Shown here in pieces: positions 23,074-32,302 of a stretch of DNA of 64,000 nucleotides. Source of the DNA: Arthrobacter sp. 135MFCol5.1 (lineage in GTDB: Bacteria; Actinomycetota; Actinomycetes; Actinomycetales; Micrococcaceae); the NCBI RefSeq assembly GCF_000374865.1, contig NZ_KB895453.1:1-64000 (forward strand). Reading direction: 5' to 3'. The notes beneath the pieces are model-generated. The model searched no databases. It was given only the letters and a program-made list of their open reading frames with translations, and had not been told where the DNA came from. A program made the translations under genes and the position numbers. How positions within the stretch are numbered: the first letter of the stretch is position 1; the number at the start of each line of letters is the position of its first letter.

Positions 23074-26000
23074 ATGCCTCGTTTCGCACTGGACATCGAG
23101 TCCGTCCCCCGCCCCGCCCGTTCCCAGGAACTCCTGGACGCAGTGAACCACCGGGTGGTCATTGCCGACGGCGCCATGGGCACCATGCTGCAGGGCCGGG
23201 ACCTGCAGCTCGACACGGACTTCCAAAACCTCGAGGGCTGCAACGAGATCCTCAACGACACGCGCCCGGACGTCATCGCGGATATCCACGACGCCTACTT
23301 CGCCACCGGCATCGACGCCGTGGAAACCAACACCTTCGGCGCCAACTGGTCCAACCTCTCCGACTACGGCATTGATGGCCGCATCGAAGAGCTCGCCCGC
23401 AAAGGCGCCAGCATCGCCCGCGAACGCGCCGAAGCGGCAGAAGAAACAGACGGCCGCATGCGCTGGGTCCTCGGCTCGATGGGCCCCGGCACCAAGCTCC
23501 CCAGCCTGGGCCACACCAGCTACGACTACCTCAAGCAGACCTTCGCCCTTCAGGCCGAGGGCCTCATCGACGGCGGTGCGGACGCGTTCCTCATCGAAAC
23601 CAGCCAGGACCTCCTGCAGACCAAGGCCGCCGTCAACGGCTGCAAGCAGGCCATCGTGAACCGCGGCGTCCGGCTCCCCATCTTCGTTGAGGTGACGGTC
23701 GAAACCACCGGAACCATGCTCATGGGCTCCGAAATCGGCGCCGCCCTCACCGCCCTCGAACCGCTCGGCGTCGACGCCATCGGCCTGAACTGCGCCACCG
23801 GCCCTGACGAGATGAGCGAGCACCTCCGCCACCTCTCCAAGCAGTCCTCCGTGGCCATCGCCTGCATGCCCAACGCCGGCCTGCCCATCCTCGGCGCCAA
23901 CGGCGCGCACTACCCGCTCACCCCCACCGAACTCGCCACCGCGCACGAACAATTCGTCCGCGAATTCGGCCTCGGTCTGGTGGGCGGCTGCTGCGGTACG
24001 ACGCCGGAGCACATGGCCGCCGTCGTCGAACGCCTTGCTCCCTTCCGCACCAAAGCCGTGGACGCCAAGGCAAGCAACGCACCGGCGCGAATCCCCACCG
24101 AGCGCGAGGCCGGCGTCGCCTCCCTCTACCAGCACGTGAACTTCGACCAGGAATCCGCCTACCTGGCCATCGGCGAACGCACCAATGCCAACGGCTCCAA
24201 GGCTTTCCGCCAGGCCATGCTCGAGGAACGCTGGGACGACTGCGTGGACATCGCCCGCGAGCAGATCCGCGTCGGCGCCCACCTCCTGGACGTCTGCGTG
24301 GACTACGTGGGCCGCGACGGCGTCGCGGACATCAAAGAGGTCGTCTCCCGCTTCGCCTCCGCCTCCACCCTCCCGCTGGTCATCGACTCCACCGAACCCC
24401 CGGTGCTGCAGGCAGGCCTGGAACTCATCGGCGGCCGCCCGGTGGTCAACTCCGTCAACTACGAGGACGGCGACGGCCCCAACAGCCGCTTCGCCCGCAT
24501 CATGCCGCTGGTGAAGGAACACGGCACCGCCGTCATCGCCCTGACCATCAACGAAGAGGGCCAGGCCCGCACCACCGAGGGCAAGGTGGCCATCGCCTCC
24601 CGCCTGGTGGACGCCCTGGTGGGCGAATGGGGCATGCGGGTGGAGGACATCATCGTCGACTGCCTCACCTTCCCGGTCGCCACCGGCCAGGAGGAAACCC
24701 GCCGCGACGGCATCGAAACCATCGAGGCCATCCGCCAGATCACCGCCAAGTACCCCGGCATCAACACCACGCTCGGCGTCTCCAACGTCTCCTTCGGCCT
24801 CAACCCGGCCGCCCGCATGGTCCTGAACTCCGTGTTCCTGCACGAGGCCGTCCAGGCCGGCCTGACCAGCGGCATCATCGACGCCGCCAAGATCGTCCCG
24901 CTCGCCTCCCTCCCGGAAGAGCAGCGCAAAGTGGCGCTGGACCTCGTCTACGACCGCCGCGAGTACGACGCCGACGGCAACACCACCTACGACCCCCTCG
25001 CCAGCATGCTGGACCTCTTCGCCGGCGTCGACACCGCAGCGCTCAAGGACCAGCGCGCCGCCGAACTCGCCGCGCTGCCCACGGGCGCCCGCCTGGAACG
25101 GCGCATCATCGACGGCGAAGGCAAGGGCCTGGAAGAGGACCTGGACCTGGCCCGCAGCGAAGGGATGACCCCGCTCGGCATCATTAACGACCACCTGCTT
25201 GAGGGCATGAAGGTGGTGGGCGAACGCTTCGGCGCCGGCGAAATGCAGCTGCCGTTTGTGCTGCAGTCCGCCGAGGTCATGAAGAACGCCGTGGCGCTCC
25301 TCGAACCGCACATGGAAAAGGCCGACTCCTCCGGCAAGGGCACCATGGTGATCGCCACCGTCCGCGGCGACGTGCACGACATTGGCAAGAACCTGGTGGA
25401 CATCATCCTCACCAACAACGGCTACAAGGTAGTCAACATCGGCATCAAGCAGGGCATCGCCGAGATCATCGCCGCCGCGGAGGAACACGACGCCGACGTG
25501 ATCGGCATGTCCGGGCTGCTGGTGAAATCCACCGTGGTGATGAAGGAAAACCTCGCCGAACTGCAGACCCGCGGCCTGGCCAAGAGGTGGCCGGTCATCC
25601 TGGGCGGCGCCGCCCTCACCCGCGCCTACGTGGAGCAGGACCTGGCCGAACAGTTCGAGGGCACCGTCAGGTACGCCAAGGACGCCTTCGAGGGCCTTGC
25701 CCTCATGGAACCGCTGGTCCGCGTGGCCCGCGGCGAGGACCCGGACTCCGTGGGCCTGCCGCCGCTGAAGAAGCGCATCCACAAGGGCGGCCCGAAGTTC
25801 ACCATCACCGAGCCCGAGGCCATGCCCGGCCGGTCCGACGTCGCCACCGACAACCCCGTCCCCGCGCCGCCGTTCTGGGGCACCCGGATTGTCCGCGGCG
25901 TCTCGCTGCACGACTACTCTGCCTTCCTCGACGAGCGCGCCACCTTCATGGGGCAGTGGGGCCTCAAGCCCGGGCGCGGCGAGGACGGCGCCTCCTACGA

Positions 26001-26718
26001 GGAACTGGTGGAACGCGAAGGCCGGCCGCGCCTGCGCTACTGGCTGGACCGCATCCTGGGCGAGGGCATGCTGGACGCGTCCGTGGCCTATGGCTACTTC
26101 CCCGTGGTCTCCGAAGGCGAACAGGTGGTGGTGCTGCACTACGGCGAGGATCCCGACGGCGTCCTGGGCCAGGCGGGCCTGCTCGCCCCGGACGGTGGTT
26201 CAGGCGGTCCGATCGGCACCGACCGCCTGCGCTTCGATTTCCCGCGCCAGCGCCGCGACCGGCACCTGTGCCTGGCCGACTTCGTGAAGTCCCGCGAATC
26301 GGGACAGATCGACGTACTGCCCGTGCAGTTGGTCACCGCCGGCTCCAAGATCGAGGAGTTCACGTCCAAGATGTTCGCGGCCAACCAGTACCGCGACTAT
26401 TACGAGCTCAACGGACTGGTCATGCAGCTGACCGAGGCGCTGGCCGAGTTCTGGCACGCCCGGATCCGCAAGGAGCTCGGCTTTGGGTCCGAGGAGCCGA
26501 AGGACACGGCCGGGTATTTCAAGCTCGACTACCGCGGCGCCCGGTTCTCGCTGGGCTACCCCGCCTGCCCGGACATGGAAGACCGCCGCAAGGTCACCGA
26601 GCTGCTGAAGCCCGAGCGCATGGGCGTGGTCCTGAGCGACGAGCTCATGCTGCACCCCGAACAGTCCACCGATGCGTTCGTGTTCCACCACCCGGAGGCC
26701 AAGTACTTCAAGGTGTGA
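23074..26718 (+). CDS. metH: cobalamin-dependent methionine synthase
   Basis: A 1214-residue enzyme of normal length that transfers the methyl group of methyltetrahydrofolate to homocysteine through cobalamin. The domains are in order. The homocysteine domain has zinc ligands Cys240, Cys306 and Cys307 (LNCATG and GGCCGTT). The pterin domain starts near 365 (YLAIGERTNANGS). The cobalamin cap and binding domain have the cobalt ligand His768 in DVHDIGKN. The C-terminal reactivation domain binds S-adenosylmethionine. ATG 23074 lacks a clear ribosome binding site and may be near-leaderless. I see no B12 riboswitch in the 110-bp upstream gap. The neighbouring ECF transporter could supply the cofactor. 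Confidence 0.97.
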   Translation: MPRFALDIESVPRPARSQELLDAVNHRVVIADGAMGTMLQGRDLQLDTDFQNLEGCNEILNDTRPDVIADIHDAYFATGIDAVETNTFGANWSNLSDYGIDGRIEELARKGASIARERAEAAEETDGRMRWVLGSMGPGTKLPSLGHTSYDYLKQTFALQAEGLIDGGADAFLIETSQDLLQTKAAVNGCKQAIVNRGVRLPIFVEVTVETTGTMLMGSEIGAALTALEPLGVDAIGLNCATGPDEMSEHLRHLSKQSSVAIACMPNAGLPILGANGAHYPLTPTELATAHEQFVREFGLGLVGGCCGTTPEHMAAVVERLAPFRTKAVDAKASNAPARIPTEREAGVASLYQHVNFDQESAYLAIGERTNANGSKAFRQAMLEERWDDCVDIAREQIRVGAHLLDVCVDYVGRDGVADIKEVVSRFASASTLPLVIDSTEPPVLQAGLELIGGRPVVNSVNYEDGDGPNSRFARIMPLVKEHGTAVIALTINEEGQARTTEGKVAIASRLVDALVGEWGMRVEDIIVDCLTFPVATGQEETRRDGIETIEAIRQITAKYPGINTTLGVSNVSFGLNPAARMVLNSVFLHEAVQAGLTSGIIDAAKIVPLASLPEEQRKVALDLVYDRREYDADGNTTYDPLASMLDLFAGVDTAALKDQRAAELAALPTGARLERRIIDGEGKGLEEDLDLARSEGMTPLGIINDHLLEGMKVVGERFGAGEMQLPFVLQSAEVMKNAVALLEPHMEKADSSGKGTMVIATVRGDVHDIGKNLVDIILTNNGYKVVNIGIKQGIAEIIAAAEEHDADVIGMSGLLVKSTVVMKENLAELQTRGLAKRWPVILGGAALTRAYVEQDLAEQFEGTVRYAKDAFEGLALMEPLVRVARGEDPDSVGLPPLKKRIHKGGPKFTITEPEAMPGRSDVATDNPVPAPPFWGTRIVRGVSLHDYSAFLDERATFMGQWGLKPGRGEDGASYEELVEREGRPRLRYWLDRILGEGMLDASVAYGYFPVVSEGEQVVVLHYGEDPDGVLGQAGLLAPDGGSGGPIGTDRLRFDFPRQRRDRHLCLADFVKSRESGQIDVLPVQLVTAGSKIEEFTSKMFAANQYRDYYELNGLVMQLTEALAEFWHARIRKELGFGSEEPKDTAGYFKLDYRGARFSLGYPACPDMEDRRKVTELLKPERMGVVLSDELMLHPEQSTDAFVFHHPEAKYFKV

Positions 26719-26759
26719 GCTGGCGCCGGCCCGGCCGTCCGCGCCGGAAGCGGCGCCGG
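26712..26759. repeat. direct repeat copy 1 (left of the ABC-F gene)
   Basis: GGTGTGAGCTGGCGCCGG at 26712-26729 and a 27-bp block at 26733-26759 recur at 28753-28770 and 28805-28831. The block holds the hairpin GCGCCG-GAAG-CGGCGC, which may end metH transcription. The two copies flank the ABC-F gene. Confidence 0.8.
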
Positions 26760-26766
26760 GCTCTTG

Positions 26767-28386
26767 TCATTCCGCGCCAGGCAGCGAGGCCAGCTCCGTC
26801 AACGACCCGTCGCGTCCCATGCCGAGGATGAGGTCCAGGTCCAGCCGGTCCAGGAAGGCGTCATCGTGGCTGACCACGATGACGGCGCCGCCGTAGGCCC
26901 CGAGGGACTCCACCAGCTGGTCAACGCTCCGGATGTCCAGGTTGTTGGTTGGCTCATCCAGGATCAGGACTTGAGGCGGCGGGTCGGCGAAAAGCAGCCG
27001 GGCCAGGGAAACCCTGAACCGCTCACCGCCCGAGAGCGTGTGCACTGGCCGGTTCACGCTGTCGCCGCGGAGGAGGAACCGGGCCAGCTGGTTGCGGATA
27101 TCGCCCGCAGGCACGTCCGGCGCGGCGTTCTGCACGTTTTCGAGGGTTGTTTCGTCCTCCCGCAGCCCGTCGAGGCGTTGACGCAGGTAGCCGGCGCGGT
27201 CCGTCAGCAGGCTTCCACCGGCTTGGCCCTCCATGCACGGGACACCGCCCATCAAGCGTTCCAGGAGTGTGGTCTTGCCGGCGCCGTTGGGTCCGGTGAT
27301 GGCCACCTTCTCCGGGCCCTGCACCACGAAGGAGCGGTTGGTGCCCCGCAGTTCCGCGATCCGCCGGCCGCGCGGAACGTCCGGGTCGGGAAGGTTCAGG
27401 GATATCCGCTCCTGGTCCCGCACCCTCGCTGCGGCGGCGTCCAGGGCCGCTTGCGCGGCCTGCACTTTGGCGTCCATGCCGGAACGCATTCGTCCGGCTG
27501 AGACCTGGGCATCAGAGGCCCGCTGGTTCATCAGGATCTTGGATCCCTTCTTAGTGTCGTAGCTGGCCTGGCCCGTCCTGGCCCGTTGGGCGAGCTTCGA
27601 TTCCGCCTCCTGCTTTTGCCGCTTTTCCTTCTTCACCAGTTGTTCAGCGGCACGGGTTGCCTGTGCGGCTGCGGCTTGCTGGCTGTCCAGGTACGCCTGC
27701 CACTCGCTGTAGGGGCCGCCGAACACCGTGAGCCCTCCCTCGTACAGTTCGGCCGTGCTGTCCATGAGTTCCAGCAGTGCCAGGTCGTGGCTGACCACCA
27801 CCAGGCTGCCCGGCCAGTCAGCCAGCATCCCTCCGAGCGCCGAGCGTGCCCCGCGGTCCAGGTTGTTCGTCGGTTCATCCAGCAAGGTGATGGGGGTGCG
27901 CCGGATCCGGAGCCCGGAGATGGCGGCCAGCATGGCTTCCCCGCCGGACAGTTCGCCCACGCGCCGGTCCAGTCCGACGCCGGTCAGGCCGATCCCCTCC
28001 AGCGCCTCGTCCGCACGGGCCTCGATGTCCCAGTCGTCGCCCAGCACATCGAAGTGCTCCACCGCCGCGTCGCCGGATTCGATAGCCCGCAGGGCACGGA
28101 CTTTGTCCCTAATCCCGAGCAGCTCCATCAGGGTGGCATCGTCGTGCAGCGTCAGGGTCTGCGGAAGGTAGCCGACGTCGGCTCCCGTGCTGATACTGCC
28201 GGCCGTCGGTGTGAGGGTCCCGGCCACGAGTCGCAGCAGCGTTGACTTCCCGGAGCCATTCGTTCCGACGAGCCCGGTTTTCCCGGGCCCGAAGCTCCCG
28301 GAGATCCCGGACAACGCCGGCGAGCCGTCCGGCCACCGGAAATGCACGTCCGTGAGGACGATGGATGGATTTTTTGTTGCAGGCAT
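26767..28386 (-). CDS. ABC-F family ATPase
   Basis: A 539-residue soluble protein with two ABC ATPase domains and no membrane part. Domain 1 has GTNGSGKST and LSGGEAML with LLDEPTNNLD. Domain 2 has GPNGAGKTT, LSGGERFRVS and LILDEPTNNLD. A charged linker between them (KKEKRQKQEAESKLAQ) corresponds to the ribosome-contacting interdomain arm. ABC-F proteins act on ribosomes, as translation factors or as antibiotic-resistance protectors; which of these applies is unknown. ATG 28386 is chosen over an upstream in-frame start because GGAGCACC precedes it. The gene sits between direct repeats and appears inserted between metH and the ECF gene. Confidence 0.9.
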   Translation of the reverse strand: MPATKNPSIVLTDVHFRWPDGSPALSGISGSFGPGKTGLVGTNGSGKSTLLRLVAGTLTPTAGSISTGADVGYLPQTLTLHDDATLMELLGIRDKVRALRAIESGDAAVEHFDVLGDDWDIEARADEALEGIGLTGVGLDRRVGELSGGEAMLAAISGLRIRRTPITLLDEPTNNLDRGARSALGGMLADWPGSLVVVSHDLALLELMDSTAELYEGGLTVFGGPYSEWQAYLDSQQAAAAQATRAAEQLVKKEKRQKQEAESKLAQRARTGQASYDTKKGSKILMNQRASDAQVSAGRMRSGMDAKVQAAQAALDAAAARVRDQERISLNLPDPDVPRGRRIAELRGTNRSFVVQGPEKVAITGPNGAGKTTLLERLMGGVPCMEGQAGGSLLTDRAGYLRQRLDGLREDETTLENVQNAAPDVPAGDIRNQLARFLLRGDSVNRPVHTLSGGERFRVSLARLLFADPPPQVLILDEPTNNLDIRSVDQLVESLGAYGGAVIVVSHDDAFLDRLDLDLILGMGRDGSLTELASLPGAE

Positions 28387-28748
28387 GGTGCTCCCAAAAC
28401 AGGGTGTTGGGCGGCTGGGCCGCGGTTCGCCAAGGTCAGGTCCGAAAGGAGCGGGTCCTAAGGCGGACGGGACGTGGCGGCGGGCGGCCACGGCGGCCCG
28501 GGGAATGGGCAGGCGTATGCTGCGGGGCAGGAAATCAGTGCAGGGGAAAGAAAGCCGTGGATCGGCATCGGGCTCCGGGTGGTTTCAGCGGGTGAAGCGC
28601 TGAACTTGCCGGCCCTTGGGGCATCAGGGAAGTGTCAGCGCGCGGACTGCGTCGCGAAACCTGAAATGCCCGTCAAAACATTGCCTAACACTGGGGAACA
28701 GAGGACAACAGTGTCACAAATTCGTTGGCTGGAGGCAACCTTCCTGCG
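28387..28748. other. leader/promoter region of the ABC-F gene
   Basis: About 360 bases with no gene I can support. On the plus strand GAGGACAACA precedes GTG 28711, which reads into the 3' end of the ECF gene in another frame; this may be the relic of a gene start carried in with the ABC-F segment. No obvious attenuator was found, although antibiotic-inducible ABC-F genes often have one. Confidence 0.35.
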
Positions 28749-31598
28749 TCACGGTGTGAGCTGGCGCCGGTCCCGCACCTGCGGTGACGGCACACTGGCG
28801 GCCGGGCCGTCCGCGCCGGAAGCGGCGCCGGCCACCGGCTTCACCCGGCGGAGCGAGGCCAGGACGGCGCGCCCCACCACGGCGATGCCGATGACCGTGG
28901 TGACGGCGCGCAGGGTGTCCCAGCCCGCCGTCGACGTCAGCAGTGAGTAGAGCAGGAAGCTGCTGAGGTTGGTGCCCAGCGGTGCGCCCGGCACGTAGGA
29001 AATCCCGGTGCCGCTGCCCACGGCGAAGGGCCAGAACCACAGGTTGAGCAGCAGGCCGAACACATAGGACGCCACCACGCCGTACCCGGCAAGCATCCAC
29101 AGCTCTGCCCTGCCGCGCACCCGGCGGGGGAGCAGCCCGGCTCCCGCACCCACCCAGGCGCAGGCGAACATCTGGAACGGTGTCCACGGCCCGATTCCGC
29201 CCCACAGCACGCTGGAGACGGCGATGGTGGCGGCGCCGAGGAGCAGGCCAAACCGCGGACCGAACGCCCGGCCCGCCAGGACCAGCAGGACGAACACGGC
29301 CTCCACGCCGCCGACGCCGGTACTCGCCACCCGGACCGCGGAACCTACCGCGGCGAGGACGCCGAGCAGCGCCACGGTGTGTGCCGAGCGGACCGAGCCG
29401 TCCAGGGACACCACGACGGCGGCCGCCGCCAGGGGTGCGATGGCCAGGGCAGCGTACGGGGTGGCCGCAGCGGCATCCTGCGGCAGTGCCGCGGCCAGCA
29501 GCGGCCAGCAGAACGCCGCCAGGGCCACCAGGTTTGCTGCCGCCAGGACGGCCAGCTCGGCGCCCCGCGGCATTCGAGGGCGGCGGGCCGGCTTCTCGGC
29601 AGGCAGGTCAGGCCGGCGCCCGGCGGCCCGGGCCGAGGCCACGGGCAGTGCCGCGGGAACGGCAGCAGCGACATCTACTGACTCGGCCAGCACGGCTGTC
29701 ACGGCGGCCGGCGCCACCCCGTCCCGCATCGGCAGGATCCGGGCCCCAAGCCGGTGCGCAAACTCGAGATCGTGGGTGGCGAACAGGACCGCGGCGCCGT
29801 CATCCGCGGCCGCCCGCAACGCCGCCGCCACCGCCGTCCGCGCCGCGGGGTCCAGCCCACGGGTGGGCTCGTCAATCAGGAGCACCTGCGGCCGGTCCAT
29901 GGTCTGCAACGTCATGGCAAGGATCCTGCGCTCGCCGGCGGACAGGTCCCGGGGATGCTCATGCCCGATCGGCATGCTGGCGTTGCCCCGCAGGAGGGCC
30001 AGCCGGGACGCCGCAAAGCCGGGCTCCGCAGGCTGGCCCGGCTTTCCCCGCGCCAGGCGCCGCTCCGCCGCCCGCAACTCGGCGGCGACGGTGTCCCTGG
30101 TGAAGAGGTCGTCCGAGGCGTCCGGCACCAACGCCACCCGGCCGCCGTCGTCCGTCCTTGAACCGCTGGTCCCCTCACCGAGGGCCAGCGCCACCAGGAG
30201 GGAGGACTTCCCGGCACCGTTCGGGCCCACCAGCGCCACAATCTCGCCGGGATGCAGGGCAAGGGAAGCCTCCCGCACCACGGGCGTGCCGCCGCGGTGC
30301 ACGGCCAGGTTCACGGCCTCCAGCACGGGCGCGGAGGCCGGCGGCGCCGTGGCCGGACCAACAAAGGGACGCAGGGGCGCGGGCGTTGGGGCCGTACCCG
30401 CCACCAGCACGCAGCCCTCAAGGGACCACCAGGAATCGGCGACGGGGACCAGCGCTTCCGCCCGGTGCTCCGCCACGATCACGCACACCCCGGAGTGGTG
30501 CGCAAGGCTGCCGAGCACGGCGGTCACGCGTGCCCTGGCAGTGGAATCCAGGTCGGCCAGCGGCTCGTCCACCATGAGCAGGACGGGATGGTCCACGACG
30601 GCGGCCGCGATGGCCACCAGCGTTGCCTCACCCGCCGAGAGGGTGCTGGGATCCCGATCCAGCAGCGCCGAAACCCCAACCCGCTCCGCCACCTCCAGCA
30701 CCCGGGCTTTGGCGGCCGGCCGGCCCACGCCACGCAGCTCCAGGGCCAGGCCAATCTCGTCCCGGACCCTTGTGCTGGCAAAGGCGGCGCGGGGATGCTG
30801 CAGGACCACGCCGATCAGGCGCGCGGTGTCCCGCGGCGGTACGGCAGCGCGGTCAACGCCGGCCACCTGCACCATGCCGGAGATGTCCCCGCCGTCGACG
30901 TGGGAGAGCAACCCCGCGATGCCGCGCAGGACGGTGGACTTGCCGGACCCCGTAGGCCCGGTGATCACGGTGAGGGATCCGCCGGCGGGCGCGAACCCGG
31001 CCGCGTGCACCTGCGCCCCGCCCACCCGGAACAGCGCGTCCCGGACCACCAGCGGCGCATCGCTTCCGGAGGCCGGTGGCGGTACGGGCCGGCCCGCGAA
31101 GCCGCGCAGCTCCAGGGCCGCCGCAACCCGGCCGGCATGTTCGAGGGTGCGCTCCAGGACGGGCACCAAGGCCCGCGGCCCGAAGCGTTCGCCACGCAAC
31201 CGGAAGGCCAAGCGAACGGACCCCGCGGCGTCGGCGAGTGCCGGGAGCGCCGCCCACGCCACCACCAGCATCCGGGCCACGCCCTGCAGCGGGCCGCCCC
31301 GGGCCAGCCGGACGAATCCGCGGGACACATCCACCCACGCATTGAGCAGGCCGAAGCCCAGGATCAGCCCGGCAATGGGCAGCGCGGACAGGACCGCTTG
31401 CCAGAGACCGGGTGCCGTGACCGGGCCCAGGAACACCACGTGGGCGTACGGAGCCGGAAGCCGCAGCGGCGGCAGGGCCAGCAGGAGCGGCTCCCCAATA
31501 CCCGCCCCGTTAAAGAGGACCCGGTAGAGGACCCGCGCCGCAATGAACACAGCAGCGAGAACCGCTGCTGCGCGCAACGGCGCGGGCCGGAAGGTCAT
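28749..31598 (-). CDS. single-chain ECF vitamin transporter (T-A-A-S fusion)
   Basis: A 949-residue protein holding a whole energy-coupling-factor importer. Residues 1-170 are the T component, with hydrophobic helices and the coupling motifs FRLRGERFG and ALELRGFAG. ATPase 1 has GPTGSGKST at 214-222, LSAGEA at 320 and VDEPLADLD. ATPase 2 has GPNGAGKSS at 458-466, DLSAGERR and LLIDEPTRGLD. Residues about 680-930 form an S component of six or so helices that binds the vitamin. Usually these are three or four proteins. It starts within the stop of the lipoprotein gene (ATGA overlap). The ligand is unknown; cobalamin is a reasonable guess from metH and the lipoprotein. Confidence 0.88.
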   Translation of the reverse strand: MTFRPAPLRAAAVLAAVFIAARVLYRVLFNGAGIGEPLLLALPPLRLPAPYAHVVFLGPVTAPGLWQAVLSALPIAGLILGFGLLNAWVDVSRGFVRLARGGPLQGVARMLVVAWAALPALADAAGSVRLAFRLRGERFGPRALVPVLERTLEHAGRVAAALELRGFAGRPVPPPASGSDAPLVVRDALFRVGGAQVHAAGFAPAGGSLTVITGPTGSGKSTVLRGIAGLLSHVDGGDISGMVQVAGVDRAAVPPRDTARLIGVVLQHPRAAFASTRVRDEIGLALELRGVGRPAAKARVLEVAERVGVSALLDRDPSTLSAGEATLVAIAAAVVDHPVLLMVDEPLADLDSTARARVTAVLGSLAHHSGVCVIVAEHRAEALVPVADSWWSLEGCVLVAGTAPTPAPLRPFVGPATAPPASAPVLEAVNLAVHRGGTPVVREASLALHPGEIVALVGPNGAGKSSLLVALALGEGTSGSRTDDGGRVALVPDASDDLFTRDTVAAELRAAERRLARGKPGQPAEPGFAASRLALLRGNASMPIGHEHPRDLSAGERRILAMTLQTMDRPQVLLIDEPTRGLDPAARTAVAAALRAAADDGAAVLFATHDLEFAHRLGARILPMRDGVAPAAVTAVLAESVDVAAAVPAALPVASARAAGRRPDLPAEKPARRPRMPRGAELAVLAAANLVALAAFCWPLLAAALPQDAAAATPYAALAIAPLAAAAVVVSLDGSVRSAHTVALLGVLAAVGSAVRVASTGVGGVEAVFVLLVLAGRAFGPRFGLLLGAATIAVSSVLWGGIGPWTPFQMFACAWVGAGAGLLPRRVRGRAELWMLAGYGVVASYVFGLLLNLWFWPFAVGSGTGISYVPGAPLGTNLSSFLLYSLLTSTAGWDTLRAVTTVIGIAVVGRAVLASLRRVKPVAGAASGADGPAASVPSPQVRDRRQLTP
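28753..28831. repeat. direct repeat copy 2 (within the ECF gene 3' end)
   Basis: Second copy of the metH-end repeat. The 18-bp and 27-bp blocks are identical to those at 26712-26759 but are separated by 34 bases instead of 3. This copy encodes the last residues of the ECF protein on the minus strand. Confidence 0.8.
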
Positions 31599-32152
31599 GC
31601 CGCGGGTGCAGCCGGTTCGTTGTCCACGGTGTAGAGCAGTTCAAGGCTCTCGCCGGGGCTGAGCTTGAGGGTGTCCAGGCCTTCCTGCGCGTAGGCCCAT
31701 GCGCCGGCGGCGGGCTTCACCCAGAGGGCCCAATAAGAGACCGTGTTTTTGTCATCGCACGCTTCGCGGGTGCTGCCGCCCTTGTGCTTGATGTCGAAGT
31801 CCGCAGCGGGCACGCCGTTGACGCGGCACGCGAAACTCGTGGGGTACTTGGCGGTGCCCTCGATCTTCACGTTGGCCTTGGCCAGCACGTCCGATGCCGG
31901 AGTGGGTCCGTCCGCGGGCACGCAGGCGGAGGTGTCGGCGGCGGACTGCTTCAGGGAGGCGGAATCCACCACGACCTTCACCCCGGTGCAGGGCCCGGCG
32001 GAGGCAGAGGCGCTGGCCGATGCCGAGGTGGAAGCGGATGCGGAGGGAGCGGACTGGGTGGCGGCCGGCGTGGAGCAGGCGGCAAGGGTCAGCAGGAGGC
32101 CGGCGGCGGCGAGGGAGCTCGCGGCGGCGGTGCGGGTCTTAGTCAATGTCAC
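31595..32152 (-). CDS. DUF4430-like lipoprotein coupled to the ECF transporter
   Basis: A 185-residue lipoprotein. The signal peptide ends in the lipobox LAAC near residue 26. It is followed by a Ser-Ala repeat linker (about 35-52) that should span the cell wall. The mature domain has two cysteine pairs (PCTGV, SACVPA, FACRV, EACDDK), WALWVKPAAGAWAYAQEG and a final LLYTVDN strand. This resembles DUF4430, the domain related to the C-terminal part of transcobalamin and intrinsic factor. Its stop overlaps the ECF start, so the two are made together. It is probably the surface vitamin-capture protein of that importer; that role is inferred. Confidence 0.65.
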   Translation of the reverse strand: MTLTKTRTAAASSLAAAGLLLTLAACSTPAATQSAPSASASTSASASASASAGPCTGVKVVVDSASLKQSAADTSACVPADGPTPASDVLAKANVKIEGTAKYPTSFACRVNGVPAADFDIKHKGGSTREACDDKNTVSYWALWVKPAAGAWAYAQEGLDTLKLSPGESLELLYTVDNEPAAPAA

Positions 32153-32246
32153 CTGTCAAGGGTAGGGCGTGCCGGGCCGGGAACCGGAGGCGGTCGCGTT
32201 GTGTGACGCAACGTCTCGGCCCGGCGCGCACCCGGCCCCGCGCAAA

Positions 32247-32285
32247 GGCCGACGACGGCACCCGGGTGGGGCGCCGTCGTCGGCC
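32247..32285 (-). terminator. terminator of the choline operon
   Basis: A 13-bp perfect stem (32247-32259 with 32273-32285) and a CG-rich loop, followed on the minus strand by TTT. It ends the leftward operon 18 bases after the permease stop. Confidence 0.85.
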
Positions 32286-32302
32286 GTTCTGTTTCAGTGC
32301 TG

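Noticed and set aside
22954..26139. Very long open frame antisense to metH
   Set aside because: GC-rich third positions of metH create it. The product is low-complexity (Gly, Val, His, Asp rich) with no family features. Similar antisense frames over the ECF, bet and putA genes were rejected for the same reason.
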